Shown: positions 40,747 through 52,595, numbered from the stretch's first letter. The stretch is DNA of 64,000 nucleotides from Vibrio thalassae (GCF_900089835.1 NZ_OANU01000037.1:1-64000), one strand, 5' to 3'. Numbers and translations are program-made. Notes: generated by a model from the letters alone, not told the origin.

Positions 40747-41280
40747 TCAAGACTGCATTGCTTCACTCAGTCGGTTCAAACGACCGCGTGCTGAGTTGTC
40801 AATTACCAGATCTCCGGCTCGAATAATAACCCCACCAAGTAGGGTCTCATCTACACTGCAATTCAGCTTAACTTTACGCTCAAGACGCTTTTCAAGTTTG
40901 TCACTGATCGCTGCACGTTGCTCATCGCTTAGATCCGATGCTGAAATCACTTCAACATCAATTTGTTTTTCTAGCTCTTTTTTGAAAGCTACAAATTCAT
41001 CTAAAACGCATGGCAAAGCGGCTAGTCGACCATTTTCAGCCATTACTTTAATCAAGTTTTGACCGAATTCATCAAACTGTTCACCACCAACAGCAATAAA
41101 GATATCCGCGACTTTTTTCGCAGTAATAGACCCTGATAACAGGTCTGCAATATCTTCATTTTTGGTGATTTCAGCGGCAAAAGTTAGCATCTCAACCCAT
41201 TGGTCTAATGCTTGCTTTTCTACCGCAAAGTCAAATGCTGCTTTAGCATAGGGGCGTGCGATTGTAGTCAATTCAGACAT
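40747..41280 (-). CDS. atpH: ATP synthase delta subunit
   Basis: Peripheral-stalk subunit that joins F1 to the b dimer, 177 residues. Helical N-domain (about 1-105) starting [15 protein letters not shown] and the conserved C-terminal [25 protein letters not shown] are typical of the OSCP/delta family. It is 14 bp from both atpF and atpA. Confidence 0.97.
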   Translation of the reverse strand: MSELTTIARPYAKAAFDFAVEKQALDQWVEMLTFAAEITKNEDIADLLSGSITAKKVADIFIAVGGEQFDEFGQNLIKVMAENGRLAALPCVLDEFVAFKKELEKQIDVEVISASDLSDEQRAAISDKLEKRLERKVKLNCSVDETLLGGVIIRAGDLVIDNSARGRLNRLSEAMQS

Positions 41281-41294
41281 ATGCGCCCCTCGCC

Positions 41295-41765
41295 TTAAAG
41301 TTTCGCAGTAATATTGTCGAGAATATCTTTTTGCGCATCTTTATCGATAGTACGCTCAAGAATCTTCTCAGCACCAGCTACAGCCAGAGTTGCAACTTGT
41401 TTGCGCAGCTCATCACGGGCACGGTTACGTTCAGCTTCAATTTCTGCTTCTGCTTGCGCAAGAATCATTTGGCGTTCTGCCAAAGCTTCTTCACGAGCTT
41501 CATCGATAATTTGTGCTTTACGCTTATTTGCCTGTTCAATGACCTCTGTTGCAGTGCGCTTCGCTTCCTTCATTTGGTCAGAAGCGTTGGCTTGTGCTAG
41601 ATCCAAGTCTTTAGCAGCGCGTTCAGCCGCTACTAGACCGTCAGCAATTTTTTTCTGACGTTCTTCAATCGCATTCATGATTGGCGGCCATACATACTTC
41701 ATGCAGAACCACACAAACAGTGCAAATGAGATTGCTTGACCTAGCAGAGTTGCGTTCATATTCAC
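41295..41765 (-). CDS. atpF: ATP synthase subunit b
   Basis: Dimeric peripheral stalk of Fo, 156 residues: one N-terminal membrane helix (about 5-27, [19 protein letters not shown]) and a long charged helix forming the right-handed coiled coil that contacts delta. The length equals E. coli AtpF. An 82-bp gap with a UUCG-type hairpin separates it from atpE. Confidence 0.97.
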   Translation of the reverse strand: MNMNATLLGQAISFALFVWFCMKYVWPPIMNAIEERQKKIADGLVAAERAAKDLDLAQANASDQMKEAKRTATEVIEQANKRKAQIIDEAREEALAERQMILAQAEAEIEAERNRARDELRKQVATLAVAGAEKILERTIDKDAQKDILDNITAKL

Positions 41766-41814
41766 AACAGCTACCCCTCTAATAGTTCATTGACGAGCTA
41801 AAGTTTAATCAGGT

Positions 41815-41833
41815 GACAAGTCCGAAACTTGTC
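41815..41833 (-). other. Hairpin between atpE and atpF
   Basis: On the minus-strand message, GACAAGT-TTCGG-ACTTGTC: a perfect 7-bp stem with a UUCG-type loop. No T-run follows, so it is more likely an mRNA-stability or processing element than a terminator. It sits just after the c-subunit gene, whose product is needed in about tenfold excess. Confidence 0.65.
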
Positions 41834-41847
41834 TGAGAAAAAGCTGA

Positions 41848-42129
<282 letters not shown>

Positions 42130-42162
42130 TTAAATTTGCCCAAATAAAAAGCGTTAATAAAG

Positions 42163-42972
<810 letters not shown>

Positions 42973-42977
42973 TCATC

Positions 42978-43367
42978 CTATTTTTTGTTGTTGACGAATA
43001 TTACTGGTGCCATAAGGTTAATTAAGACGGCCAGTAAAAAAGTGAGATTCAAGGGAATCACTTCCACCTGAATATACATGTAAGCCATTGAGAATAGAGC
43101 AACCGTAATGAGGATTTTCAGAGTCACTCCTGCGTAGAAAGACGCGGCAACCTTTTTCGCTGCTCGAGCCCCACTAAACAAAAATGCACACAATGCAAAA
43201 ACCGCATTAGCGATAACAAAACTGCCACCACCAATGAGCGCTGAAATTCCCCACTCAGCATTTACAGCCACTGCCATTCCAACAGCTACCAATGTAACCA
43301 CGCTGGCTTGGATCAGTAACAATCGCTTTGCAAGCTCTCGTCCTGGTCTAGCTAGCACAGCTACCAT
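42978..43367 (-). CDS. atpI: ATP synthase accessory protein I
   Basis: 129-residue membrane protein with about four hydrophobic segments; AtpI helps c-ring assembly and Mg2+ supply but is not a structural subunit. The frame starts with GTG at 43400, but the ATG at 43367 has AGGA 9 nt upstream and starts MVAVLARPGREL as in other vibrios. It is the first gene of the operon, downstream of the promoter at 43434-43461. Confidence 0.92.
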   Translation of the reverse strand: MVAVLARPGRELAKRLLLIQASVVTLVAVGMAVAVNAEWGISALIGGGSFVIANAVFALCAFLFSGARAAKKVAASFYAGVTLKILITVALFSMAYMYIQVEVIPLNLTFLLAVLINLMAPVIFVNNKK

Positions 43368-43433
43368 GTATTCTTTCCTATAGTTTTTTCCACAATGCAC
43401 CTAAATTACTACTGTGCTGGGAGATTCGCGAAA

Positions 43434-43461
43434 ATTATACTTTCCGACAAAGTTATTGCAA
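43434..43461 (-). promoter_or_regulatory. atp operon promoter
   Basis: Minus-strand -35 TTGCAA (43456-43461), 16-bp spacer, perfect -10 TATAAT (complement of 43434-43439). The start would be about 60 nt before atpI. Confidence 0.75.
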
Positions 43462-43558
43462 TCAAACACCACCAAAAAGGTGCTATTTCATTCACAAAAC
43501 CGTAACTTTCGCACAAAATTTCAATTTATAAATAATTGACCTACATCAATTATCTCAT

Positions 43559-44440
43559 TTAGCTCTCAAGCTTGGCAATAAGTTGCTCCAATTTGTGAGG
43601 TTCATCAAGACTTATCGTTACTTTTGCTTTTCCGCTTGCATTTCGGACAAGAGACACTTTTGCACCTAGAATTTCACTTAAACGATGTGAAATTTCTTTA
43701 GCATCACGGTCTTCTGACTGTTTTTTCTCTAGAGAGTTCGGTTTTAAGCACTTTTTCACTAAATCTTCGGTTTGACGAACTGTCAGCTGTTTCTTAGCAA
43801 CCGTGTTTGCCACCTCACATTGAACTTCACCTTCCAATGCCAAAAGTGCACGAGCATGACCCATATCTATCTGTTTAGATTCAACCAGTTTCTTAACTGA
43901 TGATTCCAGTTGATTCAGACGAAGTAAATTACTCACCGCTGTACGTGACTTACCAATCACATCCGCGACTTGCTGGTGGGTTAATTCAAATTCATCCTGC
44001 AATCGTTCTAAAGCTTGCGCTTCTTCAATCGCATTTAAATCTTCACGTTGGATATTTTCGATCAGTGCCATCGCAACAGCAGCACGGTCTTGCACATTCT
44101 TAATGAGACAAGGCACCATTTTCAGGCCAGCTTGTCTTGCGGCACGCCAACGCCTCTCACCTGCGATGATTTCAAATTGGTCGTGACCGACTCTTCTGAC
44201 GACAATAGGCTGAATAATGCCTTGCGATTGGATGGAGGCTGCAAGCTCCTCGAGCGCTTCGGGAGCCATATCTTTGCGTGGCTGGTAAATACCTGGACGC
44301 AGACTGTTAATTGAAAGCTCAGCCAAATCACCATCCGTTGATAAGCTTTGACTTTGCGTTGCGACTTGTTGTTTTTCTCGGGCCATAGAGCTCGTCGACA
44401 GCAGAGCGTCGAGCCCTTTTCCTAAACCACGTTTAGACAT
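43559..44440 (-). CDS. parB: Chromosome partitioning protein ParB
   Basis: CTP-dependent DNA-sliding clamp loaded at parS, 293 residues. N-terminal ParA-contact region MSKRGLGKGLDALL, then the ParB/Srx domain with GERRWRAARQAG (the CTP-site GERRxRA motif, about 96-107), HTH region TAIEEAQAL...LTHQQVADVIGKSRTAVSNLLRL and a C-terminal dimer domain. It lies 23 bp after parA. I saw no full parS site in the window. Confidence 0.96.
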   Translation of the reverse strand: MSKRGLGKGLDALLSTSSMAREKQQVATQSQSLSTDGDLAELSINSLRPGIYQPRKDMAPEALEELAASIQSQGIIQPIVVRRVGHDQFEIIAGERRWRAARQAGLKMVPCLIKNVQDRAAVAMALIENIQREDLNAIEEAQALERLQDEFELTHQQVADVIGKSRTAVSNLLRLNQLESSVKKLVESKQIDMGHARALLALEGEVQCEVANTVAKKQLTVRQTEDLVKKCLKPNSLEKKQSEDRDAKEISHRLSEILGAKVSLVRNASGKAKVTISLDEPHKLEQLIAKLES

Positions 44441-44463
44441 TGAATCTATTTTCCTTAAGAGCG

Positions 44464-45237
44464 TTAAGCCAATACTTCTTCGCGTCGTAGCATCTCACCA
44501 GCAAGAGCAAGGTAAGCTTTGGCACCAGCGGAATACTTATCGTAATACATCGCTGGTTTACCATGGCTTGGCGCTTCTGCGAGGCGTACATTCCTAGGGA
44601 TAACGGTTCGATAAACCTTATCGCCGAAGTGCTTTTTCAACTGTTCAGACACTTCATTAGCGAGGCGATTACGAGGGTCGTACATGGTACGAAGTAACCC
44701 TTCAATCTTCAGGTTTTCATTGACTACCGCTGCCAACTTACTAATGGTATCCATCAATGCCGTCAGTCCCTCTAAGGCAAAGTATTCACATTGCATTGGC
44801 ACTAACACTGAGTCAGCAGCGGCCATTGCATTAATTGTAAGTAGGTTCAAAGAGGGAGGACAATCGATAAAGATGAAATCATAGTTATCGCGGATTGGCG
44901 CAAGTGCATGTTTTAAACGCACTTCTCTGGCAAATACTTCCATGAGTTTAATTTCTGCAGCCGTGACATCTCCATTCGCTGCAATAAGGTCAAACTGACC
45001 GGAAGTGTCCTGACAAACTACCTGTTCAAAAGGAAGCTCATCAACCAGTAAATCGTAAGCAGTTGTTTCAACCTGATACTTATCGACGCCACTGGCCATC
45101 GTCGCATTTCCCTGCGGATCAAGATCTATCACCAATACCTTACGTTTGGTGGCAGCCATTGATGCCGCTAAATTTACACACGTGGTAGTTTTACCAACGC
45201 CACCTTTTTGGTTCGCAATAGCGACAATTTTTCCCAC
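44464..45237 (-). CDS. parA: Chromosome partitioning ATPase ParA (Soj)
   Basis: Walker-type partition ATPase, 257 residues, for segregating the origin region of the larger chromosome. Deviant Walker A KGGVGKTT (about 11-18) with the signature Lys, Walker A' VIDLDPQGNA, Walker B FIFIDCPPSLNLL. No N-terminal HTH, i.e. the chromosomal (type Ib-like short) form. Starts with GTG and has GGAGAGG upstream. It lies 13 bp after rsmG. Confidence 0.95.
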   Translation of the reverse strand: MGKIVAIANQKGGVGKTTTCVNLAASMAATKRKVLVIDLDPQGNATMASGVDKYQVETTAYDLLVDELPFEQVVCQDTSGQFDLIAANGDVTAAEIKLMEVFAREVRLKHALAPIRDNYDFIFIDCPPSLNLLTINAMAAADSVLVPMQCEYFALEGLTALMDTISKLAAVVNENLKIEGLLRTMYDPRNRLANEVSEQLKKHFGDKVYRTVIPRNVRLAEAPSHGKPAMYYDKYSAGAKAYLALAGEMLRREEVLA

Positions 45238-45250
45238 GACAACCTCTCCA

Positions 45251-45886
45251 TTATCCCTTCTTGGATAAGATTACAAGATGACGGTCACCTTCCAACTCAG
45301 GAACTTGCAAAGGTTTGACATCGATCACAGAACACCATTCCGGCAGCTCTGAGACTTCCTGTTCGTGAAGTTGACCTTTTAGTGCATAGAAGCGACCGGT
45401 TTGCGACTTTGGTAAATGCTCACACCAATTTACCATATCCGTCATCGAGGCAAATGCCCGACTCAACACACCGTCAAAACCATTTTCTGGATCAAACTCT
45501 TCGACACGAGATTGCACGGCTGTGACATTTTTCAGTTTAAGTTCGTGAACGACTTGTTTAATAAATCGAATACGCTTTCCTAAACTATCAAGTAGAGTGA
45601 ATGAGCTCTGTGGGTGCATGATAGCCAGAGGTATCCCAGGAAGCCCTGGTCCAGTACCAACATCAATAAAACGCTCGCCCTCAAGGTGTTCACCAACAAT
45701 GATGCTATCGAGGATATGTTTCACTAACATCTCTTCTGGATGACGTACTGAAGTCAGATTGTAAGCTTTGTTCCACTTATCAAGTAACTGCACGTAGCCA
45801 ACAAGCTGTTGCTTTTGAAGCTCAGAGACCTCTAACGAGGTCTCTGCGAGTAATTGTTCAAGTTTTACGATTAAGTTGTTGCTCAC
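45251..45886 (-). CDS. rsmG: 16S rRNA m7G527 methyltransferase RsmG
   Basis: SAM-dependent methyltransferase acting on G527 of 16S rRNA, 211 residues. Motif I appears as [17 protein letters not shown] (about 69-85), with [15 protein letters not shown] next. GTG start overlapping the mnmG stop by 4 bp (GTGA), showing translational coupling in the mnmG-rsmG-parA-parB operon. Confidence 0.96.
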   Translation of the reverse strand: MSNNLIVKLEQLLAETSLEVSELQKQQLVGYVQLLDKWNKAYNLTSVRHPEEMLVKHILDSIIVGEHLEGERFIDVGTGPGLPGIPLAIMHPQSSFTLLDSLGKRIRFIKQVVHELKLKNVTAVQSRVEEFDPENGFDGVLSRAFASMTDMVNWCEHLPKSQTGRFYALKGQLHEQEVSELPEWCSVIDVKPLQVPELEGDRHLVILSKKG

Positions 45887-47778
45887 GCGGCTTCACCTTT
45901 TTTAAGCAATCCTTGTTTTTTCAAGTAAACCAGCAAGATAGAGATCGCAGCTGGGGTAATACCTGATATACGTGATGCGATACCAACCGTTTCTGGTTTC
46001 GCTTCTGAAAGCTTAGCGACAACCTCATTCGATAGCCCTTTCACGTCACTGTAATTGAGATCCGCAGGGATCTTAGTATTTTCATGACGCAATGACTTCG
46101 CGATCTCGTCTTGTTGACGTTGGATATAGCCTTCGTATTTCACTTGAATTTCAACTTGCTCACTGGCTTGTTGATCATCCATCGCTGGAGCAAAAGCGTC
46201 CAAAGAGGTCAATTGTGAATAATTTAGTTCCGGACGACGCAACAGATCTTCACCGCTTGCTTCACGAGAAATTGGTGTTTTCAGCAACGCATTCAGTGCT
46301 TCGATACCAGAAGATTTTGGGTTAACCCAGGTTTCTTTTAAACGCTGACGTTCGGTCGCCATATTGTTTAATTTCTCGTTGAAACGAGCCCAACGTTGCT
46401 CATCAATCAAGCCTAATTTGTGCGCGTGCTCAGTCAAACGAATATCGGCGTTGTCCTCACGAAGCAATAAACGGTACTCGGCGCGAGAAGTAAACATACG
46501 ATAAGGTTCTTTCGTTCCCATCGTCGACAAATCGTCAATGAGCACACCCATGTACGCTTGATCGCGACGTGGGCTCCAGCCCTCTTTGCCTTGTGAGTAC
46601 AAACTTGCGTTTAGACCGGCCATTAAACCTTGTGCAGCGGCTTCTTCGTAACCTGTGGTACCGTTAATTTGACCCGCAAAGAACAGACCAGATATAAACT
46701 TAGTTTCATAAGTTTGTTTTAAATCACGCGGATCGAAAAAGTCGTATTCTATCGCATAACCAGGGCGGACAATGTGCGCATTCTCAAAACCCTTCATTGA
46801 GCGGACGATTTGTACCTGAACATCAAATGGCAGACTGGTTGAGATACCATTTGGGTATAACTCATGTGTAGTGAGTCCCTCAGGCTCGATAAAGATCTGG
46901 TGACTATTTTTATCCGCAAAACGCATTACCTTATCTTCAATCGATGGGCAATAACGAGGTCCAATACCTTCAATCACGCCTGCATACATCGGGCTGCGAT
47001 CTAGGTTGTTGCGAATAACGTCATGGGTCGACTCGTTGGTGTGAGTGATAAAACACGGAATCTGTGTCGGATGCTGAGTTCGGTTACCCATGAAAGAAAA
47101 AACAGGCGTTGGATTATCGCCGTGCTGAACCTCTAGCACAGAGAAATCGACGCTTCGAGCATCAATACGTGGTGGCGTACCTGTTTTTAAACGATCAACT
47201 CTAAACGGCAATTCTCTTAGACGTGCAGCCAAAGCAATAGAAGGCTGATCACCCATTCGACCACCAGAAGAGCTTTCCATACCGATGTGGATCTTTCCGC
47301 CAAGGAAAGTACCAACTGTTAATACCACCGATCTTGAATGGAATTTCAATCCCATTTCAGTAACAACGCCACGGACTTGATCTTGTTCTACGATCAAGTC
47401 ATCGACGGATTGTTGGAATAACGTCAGGTTTGGCGTGTTCTCTAATGAGCTGCGCACATAAGCTTTGTATAGTGCTCGGTCTGCTTGAGCGCGAGTTGCA
47501 CGAACTGCTGGACCTTTTGACGCGTTCAGAGTTCGAAATTGAATACCTGCATGATCAATGGCCTCAGCCATTAAACCACCCATAGCATCCACTTCTTTAA
47601 CCAAATGTCCTTTACCTATGCCACCAATGGCTGGGTTGCATGACATTTGACCTAACGTATCAATATTATGAGTTAGGAGTAGTGTTTTTTGCCCTGTACG
47701 AGCAGATGCGAGTGCGGCTTCCGTTCCTGCATGTCCGCCACCAACAACGATGACGTCAAATGTTTCGTGATAAAGCAT
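45883..47778 (-). CDS. mnmG: tRNA uridine-5-carboxymethylaminomethyl modification enzyme MnmG (GidA)
   Basis: FAD- and NADH-binding partner of MnmE in forming cmnm5U34 in tRNAs. 631 residues. N-terminal dinucleotide motif [17 protein letters not shown] (about 13-29), [14 protein letters not shown], the catalytic-cysteine regions CNPAIGG and RYCPSIEDK, and a helical C-terminal MnmE/tRNA-binding domain. It is the gene that flanks oriC in gammaproteobacteria and is transcribed away from it. mnmE is encoded in the same window on the other side of oriC. Confidence 0.97.
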   Translation of the reverse strand: MLYHETFDVIVVGGGHAGTEAALASARTGQKTLLLTHNIDTLGQMSCNPAIGGIGKGHLVKEVDAMGGLMAEAIDHAGIQFRTLNASKGPAVRATRAQADRALYKAYVRSSLENTPNLTLFQQSVDDLIVEQDQVRGVVTEMGLKFHSRSVVLTVGTFLGGKIHIGMESSSGGRMGDQPSIALAARLRELPFRVDRLKTGTPPRIDARSVDFSVLEVQHGDNPTPVFSFMGNRTQHPTQIPCFITHTNESTHDVIRNNLDRSPMYAGVIEGIGPRYCPSIEDKVMRFADKNSHQIFIEPEGLTTHELYPNGISTSLPFDVQVQIVRSMKGFENAHIVRPGYAIEYDFFDPRDLKQTYETKFISGLFFAGQINGTTGYEEAAAQGLMAGLNASLYSQGKEGWSPRRDQAYMGVLIDDLSTMGTKEPYRMFTSRAEYRLLLREDNADIRLTEHAHKLGLIDEQRWARFNEKLNNMATERQRLKETWVNPKSSGIEALNALLKTPISREASGEDLLRRPELNYSQLTSLDAFAPAMDDQQASEQVEIQVKYEGYIQRQQDEIAKSLRHENTKIPADLNYSDVKGLSNEVVAKLSEAKPETVGIASRISGITPAAISILLVYLKKQGLLKKGEAA

Positions 47779-47878
47779 GAACCGACCTCAGTATTCAATC
47801 GATAAATTTAGACAAACCAAAAGGAGCGATATTCTACCGCTTTTCTTGAAGTGAGAAAAACGGTTTTCACATTTTTTG

Positions 47879-48150
47879 GATCCAAGAAATAGATAGTATA
47901 AAGATAAGATCTATATATATGATCTTTTATTAGATCTATTATTAGGATCCTCGTTTTCTGTGGATAACTCAAAAATGATCAACAAATCCATAGATCTTTT
48001 AATGATCGCTTGTTGTGATCTAGTGTTGATCTGATTCTGTATTAGTTGGGATCAAAATGCATGGTTATACACAGGCGTTTGAGGGAGATTAAGTTGTTCT
48101 TTGGATAAATATAGGTTTTTCACCGGAAAGATCATGTTTTATCCACAGTC
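47879..48150. other. Chromosomal replication origin oriC
   Basis: In the 471-bp gap between mnmG and mioC. Three tandem A/T-rich 12-13-mers, each beginning GATCT, form the unwinding element (47908-47920, 47921-47932, 47933-47945). DnaA boxes follow in E. coli order: R1 TGTGGATAA (47959-47967, reverse), R2 TTATACACA (48065-48073), R3-like TTTGGATAA (48100-48108, reverse) and R4 TTATCCACA (48139-48147). GATC Dam sites number twelve between 47879 and 48133, the substrate for SeqA. The segment TGATCAACAAATCC after R1 sits where the E. coli IHF site is. Confidence 0.95.
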
Positions 48151-48210
48151 TGGTTGGGTGATTATTGTACAGTATGAACTGATTGAAGTTGAAAAGTTAC
48201 GCACAGGCAT

Positions 48211-48233
48211 AAAAAAAGCGGCTAAAGCCGCTT
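48211..48233 (-). terminator. Terminator of mioC, facing oriC
   Basis: On the minus strand AAGCGGCT-tt-AGCCGCTT followed by seven T in total, 17 bp past the mioC stop. It would stop mioC/mnmE transcripts before they enter oriC. Confidence 0.85.
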
Positions 48234-48249
48234 ATGGTTAGGGTTACTT

Positions 48250-48687
48250 CTAATTAAACTTGCTCATATGCTCGTTAAGCCAAACTTCTGCGGCGTCTTC
48301 GGGTACAGGATCGTTTAATACATCGATTTCTAGGCAGTCGGTTAACGGAGTTGCACCTATGCTTTCCAATAGCTCATAGGCATGTTTTCCAGCTGCGCAA
48401 AATGTGTCATAGCTAGAGTCGCCAATACCAACAACCGCGTATTTTACGTTTGACATGCGAGGTGGTGTATCTTGCAGAGCCGCGATGAAAGGTTGAATAT
48501 TATCTGGGTAATCACCCGCTCCATGTGTTGACGTGATTAATAGCCAAATCCCTTCGGCCTCTATGTCACTCAGTTCAGGCTGATTGTGTATTGTGGTTTC
48601 TAACCCTTGTTCTATCAGTAGGTCACTCAAGTGATCACCGACATATTCCGCACCGCCAAGTGTGCTACCTGTGATGATATGAATCAT
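48250..48687 (-). CDS. mioC: Flavodoxin-like protein MioC
   Basis: 145-residue FMN-binding flavodoxin, required for biotin synthase activity in vitro in E. coli. The FMN phosphate loop is [12 protein letters not shown] with the preceding TGST (about 6-20), and the isoalloxazine-binding STHGAGDYP and [13 protein letters not shown] loops are intact. It lies 9 bp after mnmE, transcribed toward oriC but cut off by a terminator. Confidence 0.94.
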   Translation of the reverse strand: MIHIITGSTLGGAEYVGDHLSDLLIEQGLETTIHNQPELSDIEAEGIWLLITSTHGAGDYPDNIQPFIAALQDTPPRMSNVKYAVVGIGDSSYDTFCAAGKHAYELLESIGATPLTDCLEIDVLNDPVPEDAAEVWLNEHMSKFN

Positions 48688-48696
48688 TAATGTTCC

Positions 48697-50058
48697 TTAT
48701 TTACCAATACAGAATGAAGAGAAGATTCGTCCAAGCAGATCGTCGGAGCTGAACTCTCCAGTAATCTCATTCAGATGTTGTTGGGCAATACGTAGCTCTT
48801 CAGCCAGAATTTCGCCCGCCATATAGCCTTCAAGTTGCTGCTGTCCAATATCGAGATGTTCAGCCGCTCGTTCTAGCGCATCGAGGTGTCGACGTCTTGC
48901 CATAAAGCCACCTTCATTGGCGCCAGAGAAGCCCATGATTGCTTTAAGGTGTTCTCTTAGTGCTGGCACCCCTTCGCCTGTTCGTGCTGAGAGTCGAATT
49001 AAGGTTGGATCGTTAACGTGACAGATCCCAAGCATTTCACCGGTTTCATCCACTTTATTACGGATCACGGTAATGCCGATCGAGTTTGGTAAGCGATCGA
49101 TAAAGTCAGGCCAAATCTCTTTCGGATCCGTAGCATCAGTGGTGGTGCCGTCTACCATAAACAGCACGCGATCGGCTTGCTCGATTTCTTCCCATGCTCG
49201 CTCGATACCAATACGTTCCACCTCATCAGAGGCATCGCGAAGACCTGCGGTATCGATAATATGCAGTGGCATGCCGTCAATATGGATATGCTCTCTTAGG
49301 ACATCTCGAGTTGTGCCAGCGATATCGGTAACGATAGCTGACTCTTTCCCTGATAGGGCGTTGAGCAGGCTCGATTTACCTGCATTTGGGCGACCAGCAA
49401 TGACCACTTTCATCCCTTCACGCATAATCGCACCTTGATTGGCTTCTTTGCGCACCAATTCAAGATTATCAATGATGTGTTGCAGATCACCTGCGACTTT
49501 ACCATCAGCGAGAAAATCGATTTCTTCTTCTGGGAAGTCGATAGCCGCTTCGACATAAATACGCAGGTGGATCAGCGACTCAACCAGCACTTGAATGCGT
49601 TTAGAGAATTGACCTTGAAGTGATTGCAGTGCTGACTTTGCCGCTTCTTCTGAGCTAGCATCAATCAAATCCGCAATGGCTTCTGCTTGGGTTAAATCCA
49701 TTTTGTCGTTGAGGAACGCGCGCTCACTAAATTCGCCAGGTCTTGCTGGACGGACGCCTGGAATGAGCAGGATGCGTTTAATTAGCATATCCATAACAAC
49801 AGGGCCGCCATGTCCTTGCAGTTCAAGAACATCTTCACCGGTAAACGAGTGTGGGTTAGGGAAGTAAAGGGCGATCCCTTGGTCAAGCTCGCTGCCATCT
49901 TGTGCTCTAAATGGCAGATAATCAGCGTAGCGTGGCTTCAGCGTTTTCCCTGTCACTTGTAAGGCAACCTCTGCAGCAAGAGGGCCTGATACTCGTATAA
50001 TGCCCACGCCACCGCGGCCTGGGGCTGTGGCTTGTGCCACAATAGTGTCTGTTGTCAT
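48697..50058 (-). CDS. mnmE: tRNA modification GTPase MnmE (TrmE)
   Basis: K+-activated GTPase that works with MnmG on wobble uridine. 453 residues: N-terminal folate-binding domain (about 1-118), helical domain with inserted G domain carrying G1 [14 protein letters not shown] (about 225), G3 DTAG, G4 NKVD, and the C-terminal catalytic CIGK motif exactly at the end. The frame is open to 50121 but that extension runs into the yidC terminator hairpin; the ATG at 50058 ([17 protein letters not shown]) is the family start. Confidence 0.96.
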   Translation of the reverse strand: MTTDTIVAQATAPGRGGVGIIRVSGPLAAEVALQVTGKTLKPRYADYLPFRAQDGSELDQGIALYFPNPHSFTGEDVLELQGHGGPVVMDMLIKRILLIPGVRPARPGEFSERAFLNDKMDLTQAEAIADLIDASSEEAAKSALQSLQGQFSKRIQVLVESLIHLRIYVEAAIDFPEEEIDFLADGKVAGDLQHIIDNLELVRKEANQGAIMREGMKVVIAGRPNAGKSSLLNALSGKESAIVTDIAGTTRDVLREHIHIDGMPLHIIDTAGLRDASDEVERIGIERAWEEIEQADRVLFMVDGTTTDATDPKEIWPDFIDRLPNSIGITVIRNKVDETGEMLGICHVNDPTLIRLSARTGEGVPALREHLKAIMGFSGANEGGFMARRRHLDALERAAEHLDIGQQQLEGYMAGEILAEELRIAQQHLNEITGEFSSDDLLGRIFSSFCIGK

Positions 50059-50107
50059 TGTGTTGCCTAATCGCAGTACTTTAGCCAAATTGTAATCATG
50101 GTAAATG

Positions 50108-50136
50108 AAAAAGGCGACCATTTAGGTCGCCTTTTA
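50108..50136 (-). terminator. Terminator after yidC
   Basis: Stem AAAAGGCGACC / GGTCGCCTTTT around atttA, with T-runs on both strands; between yidC and mnmE in their direction of transcription. Confidence 0.88.
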
Positions 50137-50169
50137 TTCTATTCGTTTATCGTCAACGAATCAGTAGGA

Positions 50170-51792
50170 CTACTTAGAGTGTAATCCTTTCTTTTCCAGC
50201 GAACGATAAATCAAGGTTTGCTGAATCAGAGTCACGATGTTCGATACCAACCAGTAAAGCACAAGGCCTGATGGGAACCATAGGAAGAAGAAAGTAAACA
50301 TAACCGGCATAAAGGTCATGATCTTCTGCTGCATCGGGTCGGTTACCGTTGTTGGGCTCATCTTCTGGATCATGAACATACTTGCACCCATTAATAGAGG
50401 CAGAATGTAGTATGGGTCTTGAGCTGAAAGGTCATGAATCCAACCGAAGAACGGTGAATGACGCAGTTCAACTGACTCCATCAGTGCCCAGTAAAGCGCA
50501 ATAAAGATTGGCATTTGTAGCAAGATTGGAAGACAGCCACCGAGAGGGTTTACTTTCTCTTTCTTGTACAGTTCCATCATCTCTTGACTCATGCGTTGAC
50601 GGTCATCGCCGATACGCTCACGCATTGCTTGCAGTTTAGGCTGAAGCATACGCATTTTCGCCATAGAGGTGTATTGCGCTTTTGTTAGTGGGTACATGGC
50701 ACCACGAACAATGAAGGTCAAAAAGATGATCGCTACACCCCAGTTTCCAACGAAACCATGAATAAACGATAGTAACGAATGAAGTGGTTTTGCGATAAAC
50801 CATAACCAACCATAATCGACAACAAGATCTAGGTTTGGCGCGGTTTCAGCCATCTGTTGTTGTAGTTTAGGGCCTGCCCAAAGCGTCGCTTTCAGTGTTG
50901 CCGATTGACCATCTGCAATAGTGGTGTTTGGCATGCGAACGCCGATGTCACCTAGGTTACCGATCACTCGAGTGTAAAGGTTAGTACCTGGTGCTTCACG
51001 AGGAATCCAAGCGGCTGCAAAGTAATGCTGGATCATCGCCGCCCATCCTTGGCCATCAGTCAGGTTGAGGGACAGATTACGCTCTTGCATGTCCTCGAAG
51101 CTGTATTTTTTGTAGCGAACATTTTGTGTGGAGTATGCACCACCAGTGTAGGTTGGCATAGTGATGCTGCCACCTGCATCTTGAAGGTTTTGACGAAGAT
51201 GAGCGTACATACCAAATGTGGCATTTTGACCAGATTTGTTGTCCACAACGTATTCTACATCCAATGCATAATAGCCGCGCTTGAGTACAAATGTTTTGGT
51301 GTAGCTAATACCATTTGCTTCATAAACAAGTGGAATGCGCAATTCATCTTGACCATCTGCAAGAGTGAGATTATCTGTTGCCACAGTGTAAGATGGACGC
51401 GTTGTACTGCTCAGATCAATGCCTTGAGGACCCACCAGACCACTTTGAGCGATAAATTGGTGTCCTTGGGAATCTTTTAGAAGTTCAAACGGTTCGCTAG
51501 ATTCTAACTCAGTTGTGTAATCGTTTAATTTTGCGGTTACTACATCCCCGCCAACGGTGTTGATGCCGAGTGTTAAAACGTCAGTTTTCACTGTAATGAT
51601 TTTTTCTGCTGCCGTCTGGGTTTGACCAGGTGCAGGATCATGCTCATCAGCGAAAGATGGCGCAGGTAGAGTACTGCTTTGCGTCTGTTGAGTCGGAGCT
51701 GGTGCTGGATTCTTGTACGATTGCCATTGTTGGAATAGCAAAAAAGAAACCAAAGCCAAACCGATTAACAGAATATTACGTTGAGAATCCAT
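50170..51792 (-). CDS. yidC: Membrane protein insertase YidC
   Basis: Inserts inner-membrane proteins such as AtpE, alone or with SecYEG. 540 residues: N-terminal signal-anchor (about 5-20), large periplasmic beta-sandwich domain (about 55-330) and the conserved five-helix core (about 340-535) with the hydrophilic-groove Arg in [15 protein letters not shown] and [21 protein letters not shown]. It lies 2 bp after yidD within rpmH-rnpA-yidD-yidC. Confidence 0.97.
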   Translation of the reverse strand: MDSQRNILLIGLALVSFLLFQQWQSYKNPAPAPTQQTQSSTLPAPSFADEHDPAPGQTQTAAEKIITVKTDVLTLGINTVGGDVVTAKLNDYTTELESSEPFELLKDSQGHQFIAQSGLVGPQGIDLSSTTRPSYTVATDNLTLADGQDELRIPLVYEANGISYTKTFVLKRGYYALDVEYVVDNKSGQNATFGMYAHLRQNLQDAGGSITMPTYTGGAYSTQNVRYKKYSFEDMQERNLSLNLTDGQGWAAMIQHYFAAAWIPREAPGTNLYTRVIGNLGDIGVRMPNTTIADGQSATLKATLWAGPKLQQQMAETAPNLDLVVDYGWLWFIAKPLHSLLSFIHGFVGNWGVAIIFLTFIVRGAMYPLTKAQYTSMAKMRMLQPKLQAMRERIGDDRQRMSQEMMELYKKEKVNPLGGCLPILLQMPIFIALYWALMESVELRHSPFFGWIHDLSAQDPYYILPLLMGASMFMIQKMSPTTVTDPMQQKIMTFMPVMFTFFFLWFPSGLVLYWLVSNIVTLIQQTLIYRSLEKKGLHSK

Positions 51793-51794
51793 CG

Positions 51795-52052
51795 TTATTT
51801 ATCTCTGTCTTGTTTTTGGACTGGTGGAACGGGGTCAAATCCCCCTTCATTCAAAGGATGGCATTTTAATAGACGTTTGCCTGATAACCAACATCCTTTT
51901 ACAAAACCGTGAGCTTTCAAGGCTTCTATTGCGTAAAGAGAACAGGTTGGGGTGAACCGACAGCGAGGTCCGATTAGAGGACTAATGACCCATCGATAAA
52001 GATGGACGAGTCCGATAGCTAACCACGCGAAGGGCGAGACAGGCGATGCCAT
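51795..52052 (-). CDS. yidD: Membrane protein insertion efficiency factor YidD
   Basis: 85-residue basic, membrane-associated protein with an N-terminal amphipathic helix and the family core [29 protein letters not shown] and RLLKCHP, whose cysteines are conserved. It aids YidC-dependent insertion. It overlaps the 3' end of rnpA by 34 bp, the usual arrangement. Confidence 0.95.
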   Translation of the reverse strand: MASPVSPFAWLAIGLVHLYRWVISPLIGPRCRFTPTCSLYAIEALKAHGFVKGCWLSGKRLLKCHPLNEGGFDPVPPVQKQDRDK

Positions 52053-52375
52053 AGCTTATCTAGAAGTTTGAACATTTCTTCATTGCTTAGAGTTTGCGCA
52101 CTCTTCTTTGCAATTACAACAAAATCTTTGCTTGGAAGCTCATGTTGTTTGTTACGAAAACTTTCACGTACCAGACGCTTGAAGTGGTTTCTATCTACAG
52201 CTGTTTTTATCTGCTTTTTAGGAACCGCAAGACCAAGGCGAGGGTGAGAAAAAGAGTTTTTACGAGCAATGATGGTGAAATGAGGGGAGCCAGCTCGATG
52301 AGCTTGCTTAAATACGGTTTGATAATGCTCGGGAGTTAACAAACGTAACTCCCGATTAAAGGCGTGCTTATTCAA
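52019..52375 (-). CDS. rnpA: Ribonuclease P protein component
   Basis: Protein subunit of RNase P, which trims tRNA 5' ends. 118 basic residues with the RNR signature region [16 protein letters not shown] (about 60-75). It starts 9 bp after the rpmH stop and overlaps yidD. Confidence 0.96.
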   Translation of the reverse strand: MNKHAFNRELRLLTPEHYQTVFKQAHRAGSPHFTIIARKNSFSHPRLGLAVPKKQIKTAVDRNHFKRLVRESFRNKQHELPSKDFVVIAKKSAQTLSNEEMFKLLDKLWHRLSRPSRG

Positions 52376-52384
52376 AATAGGAAA

Positions 52385-52522
52385 TTATTTTGATAGGCGT
52401 GCACGGCCTTTAGCACGACGTGCGTTGATTACTTTACGACCGTTCTTAGTCGCCATGCGAGCACGGAAACCGTGAGTACGCTTGCGCTTTAGAACTGAAG
52501 GTTGAAAAGTGCGTTTAGACAT
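52385..52522 (-). CDS. rpmH: 50S ribosomal protein L34
   Basis: 45-residue, very basic ribosomal protein beginning [20 protein letters not shown] and ending [14 protein letters not shown]; the Vibrio form is 45 aa. It was found by direct translation of the minus strand. Head gene of rpmH-rnpA-yidD-yidC. Promoter at 52708-52735 and a 5' leader of about 180 nt with three hairpins. Confidence 0.97.
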   Translation of the reverse strand: MSKRTFQPSVLKRKRTHGFRARMATKNGRKVINARRAKGRARLSK

Positions 52523-52595
52523 GGTTATTACCTTTACTGATCAGTAGTTTTAGGTTCTCGTTGAACCCGGCGTGGGACACATTTCCCTTCTTCTT

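Noticed and set aside
41314-41658. Long Arg/Ser-rich ORF opposite atpF
   Set aside because: Antisense shadow of a charged coiled-coil gene; no ribosome-binding site and no family likeness.
43559-47778. Possible parS sites near parAB
   Set aside because: I looked for TGTTTCACGTGAAACA. Several CACGTG cores occur elsewhere (for example near 12066, 27810 and 32584), but their flanks do not match and they lie in coding sequence.
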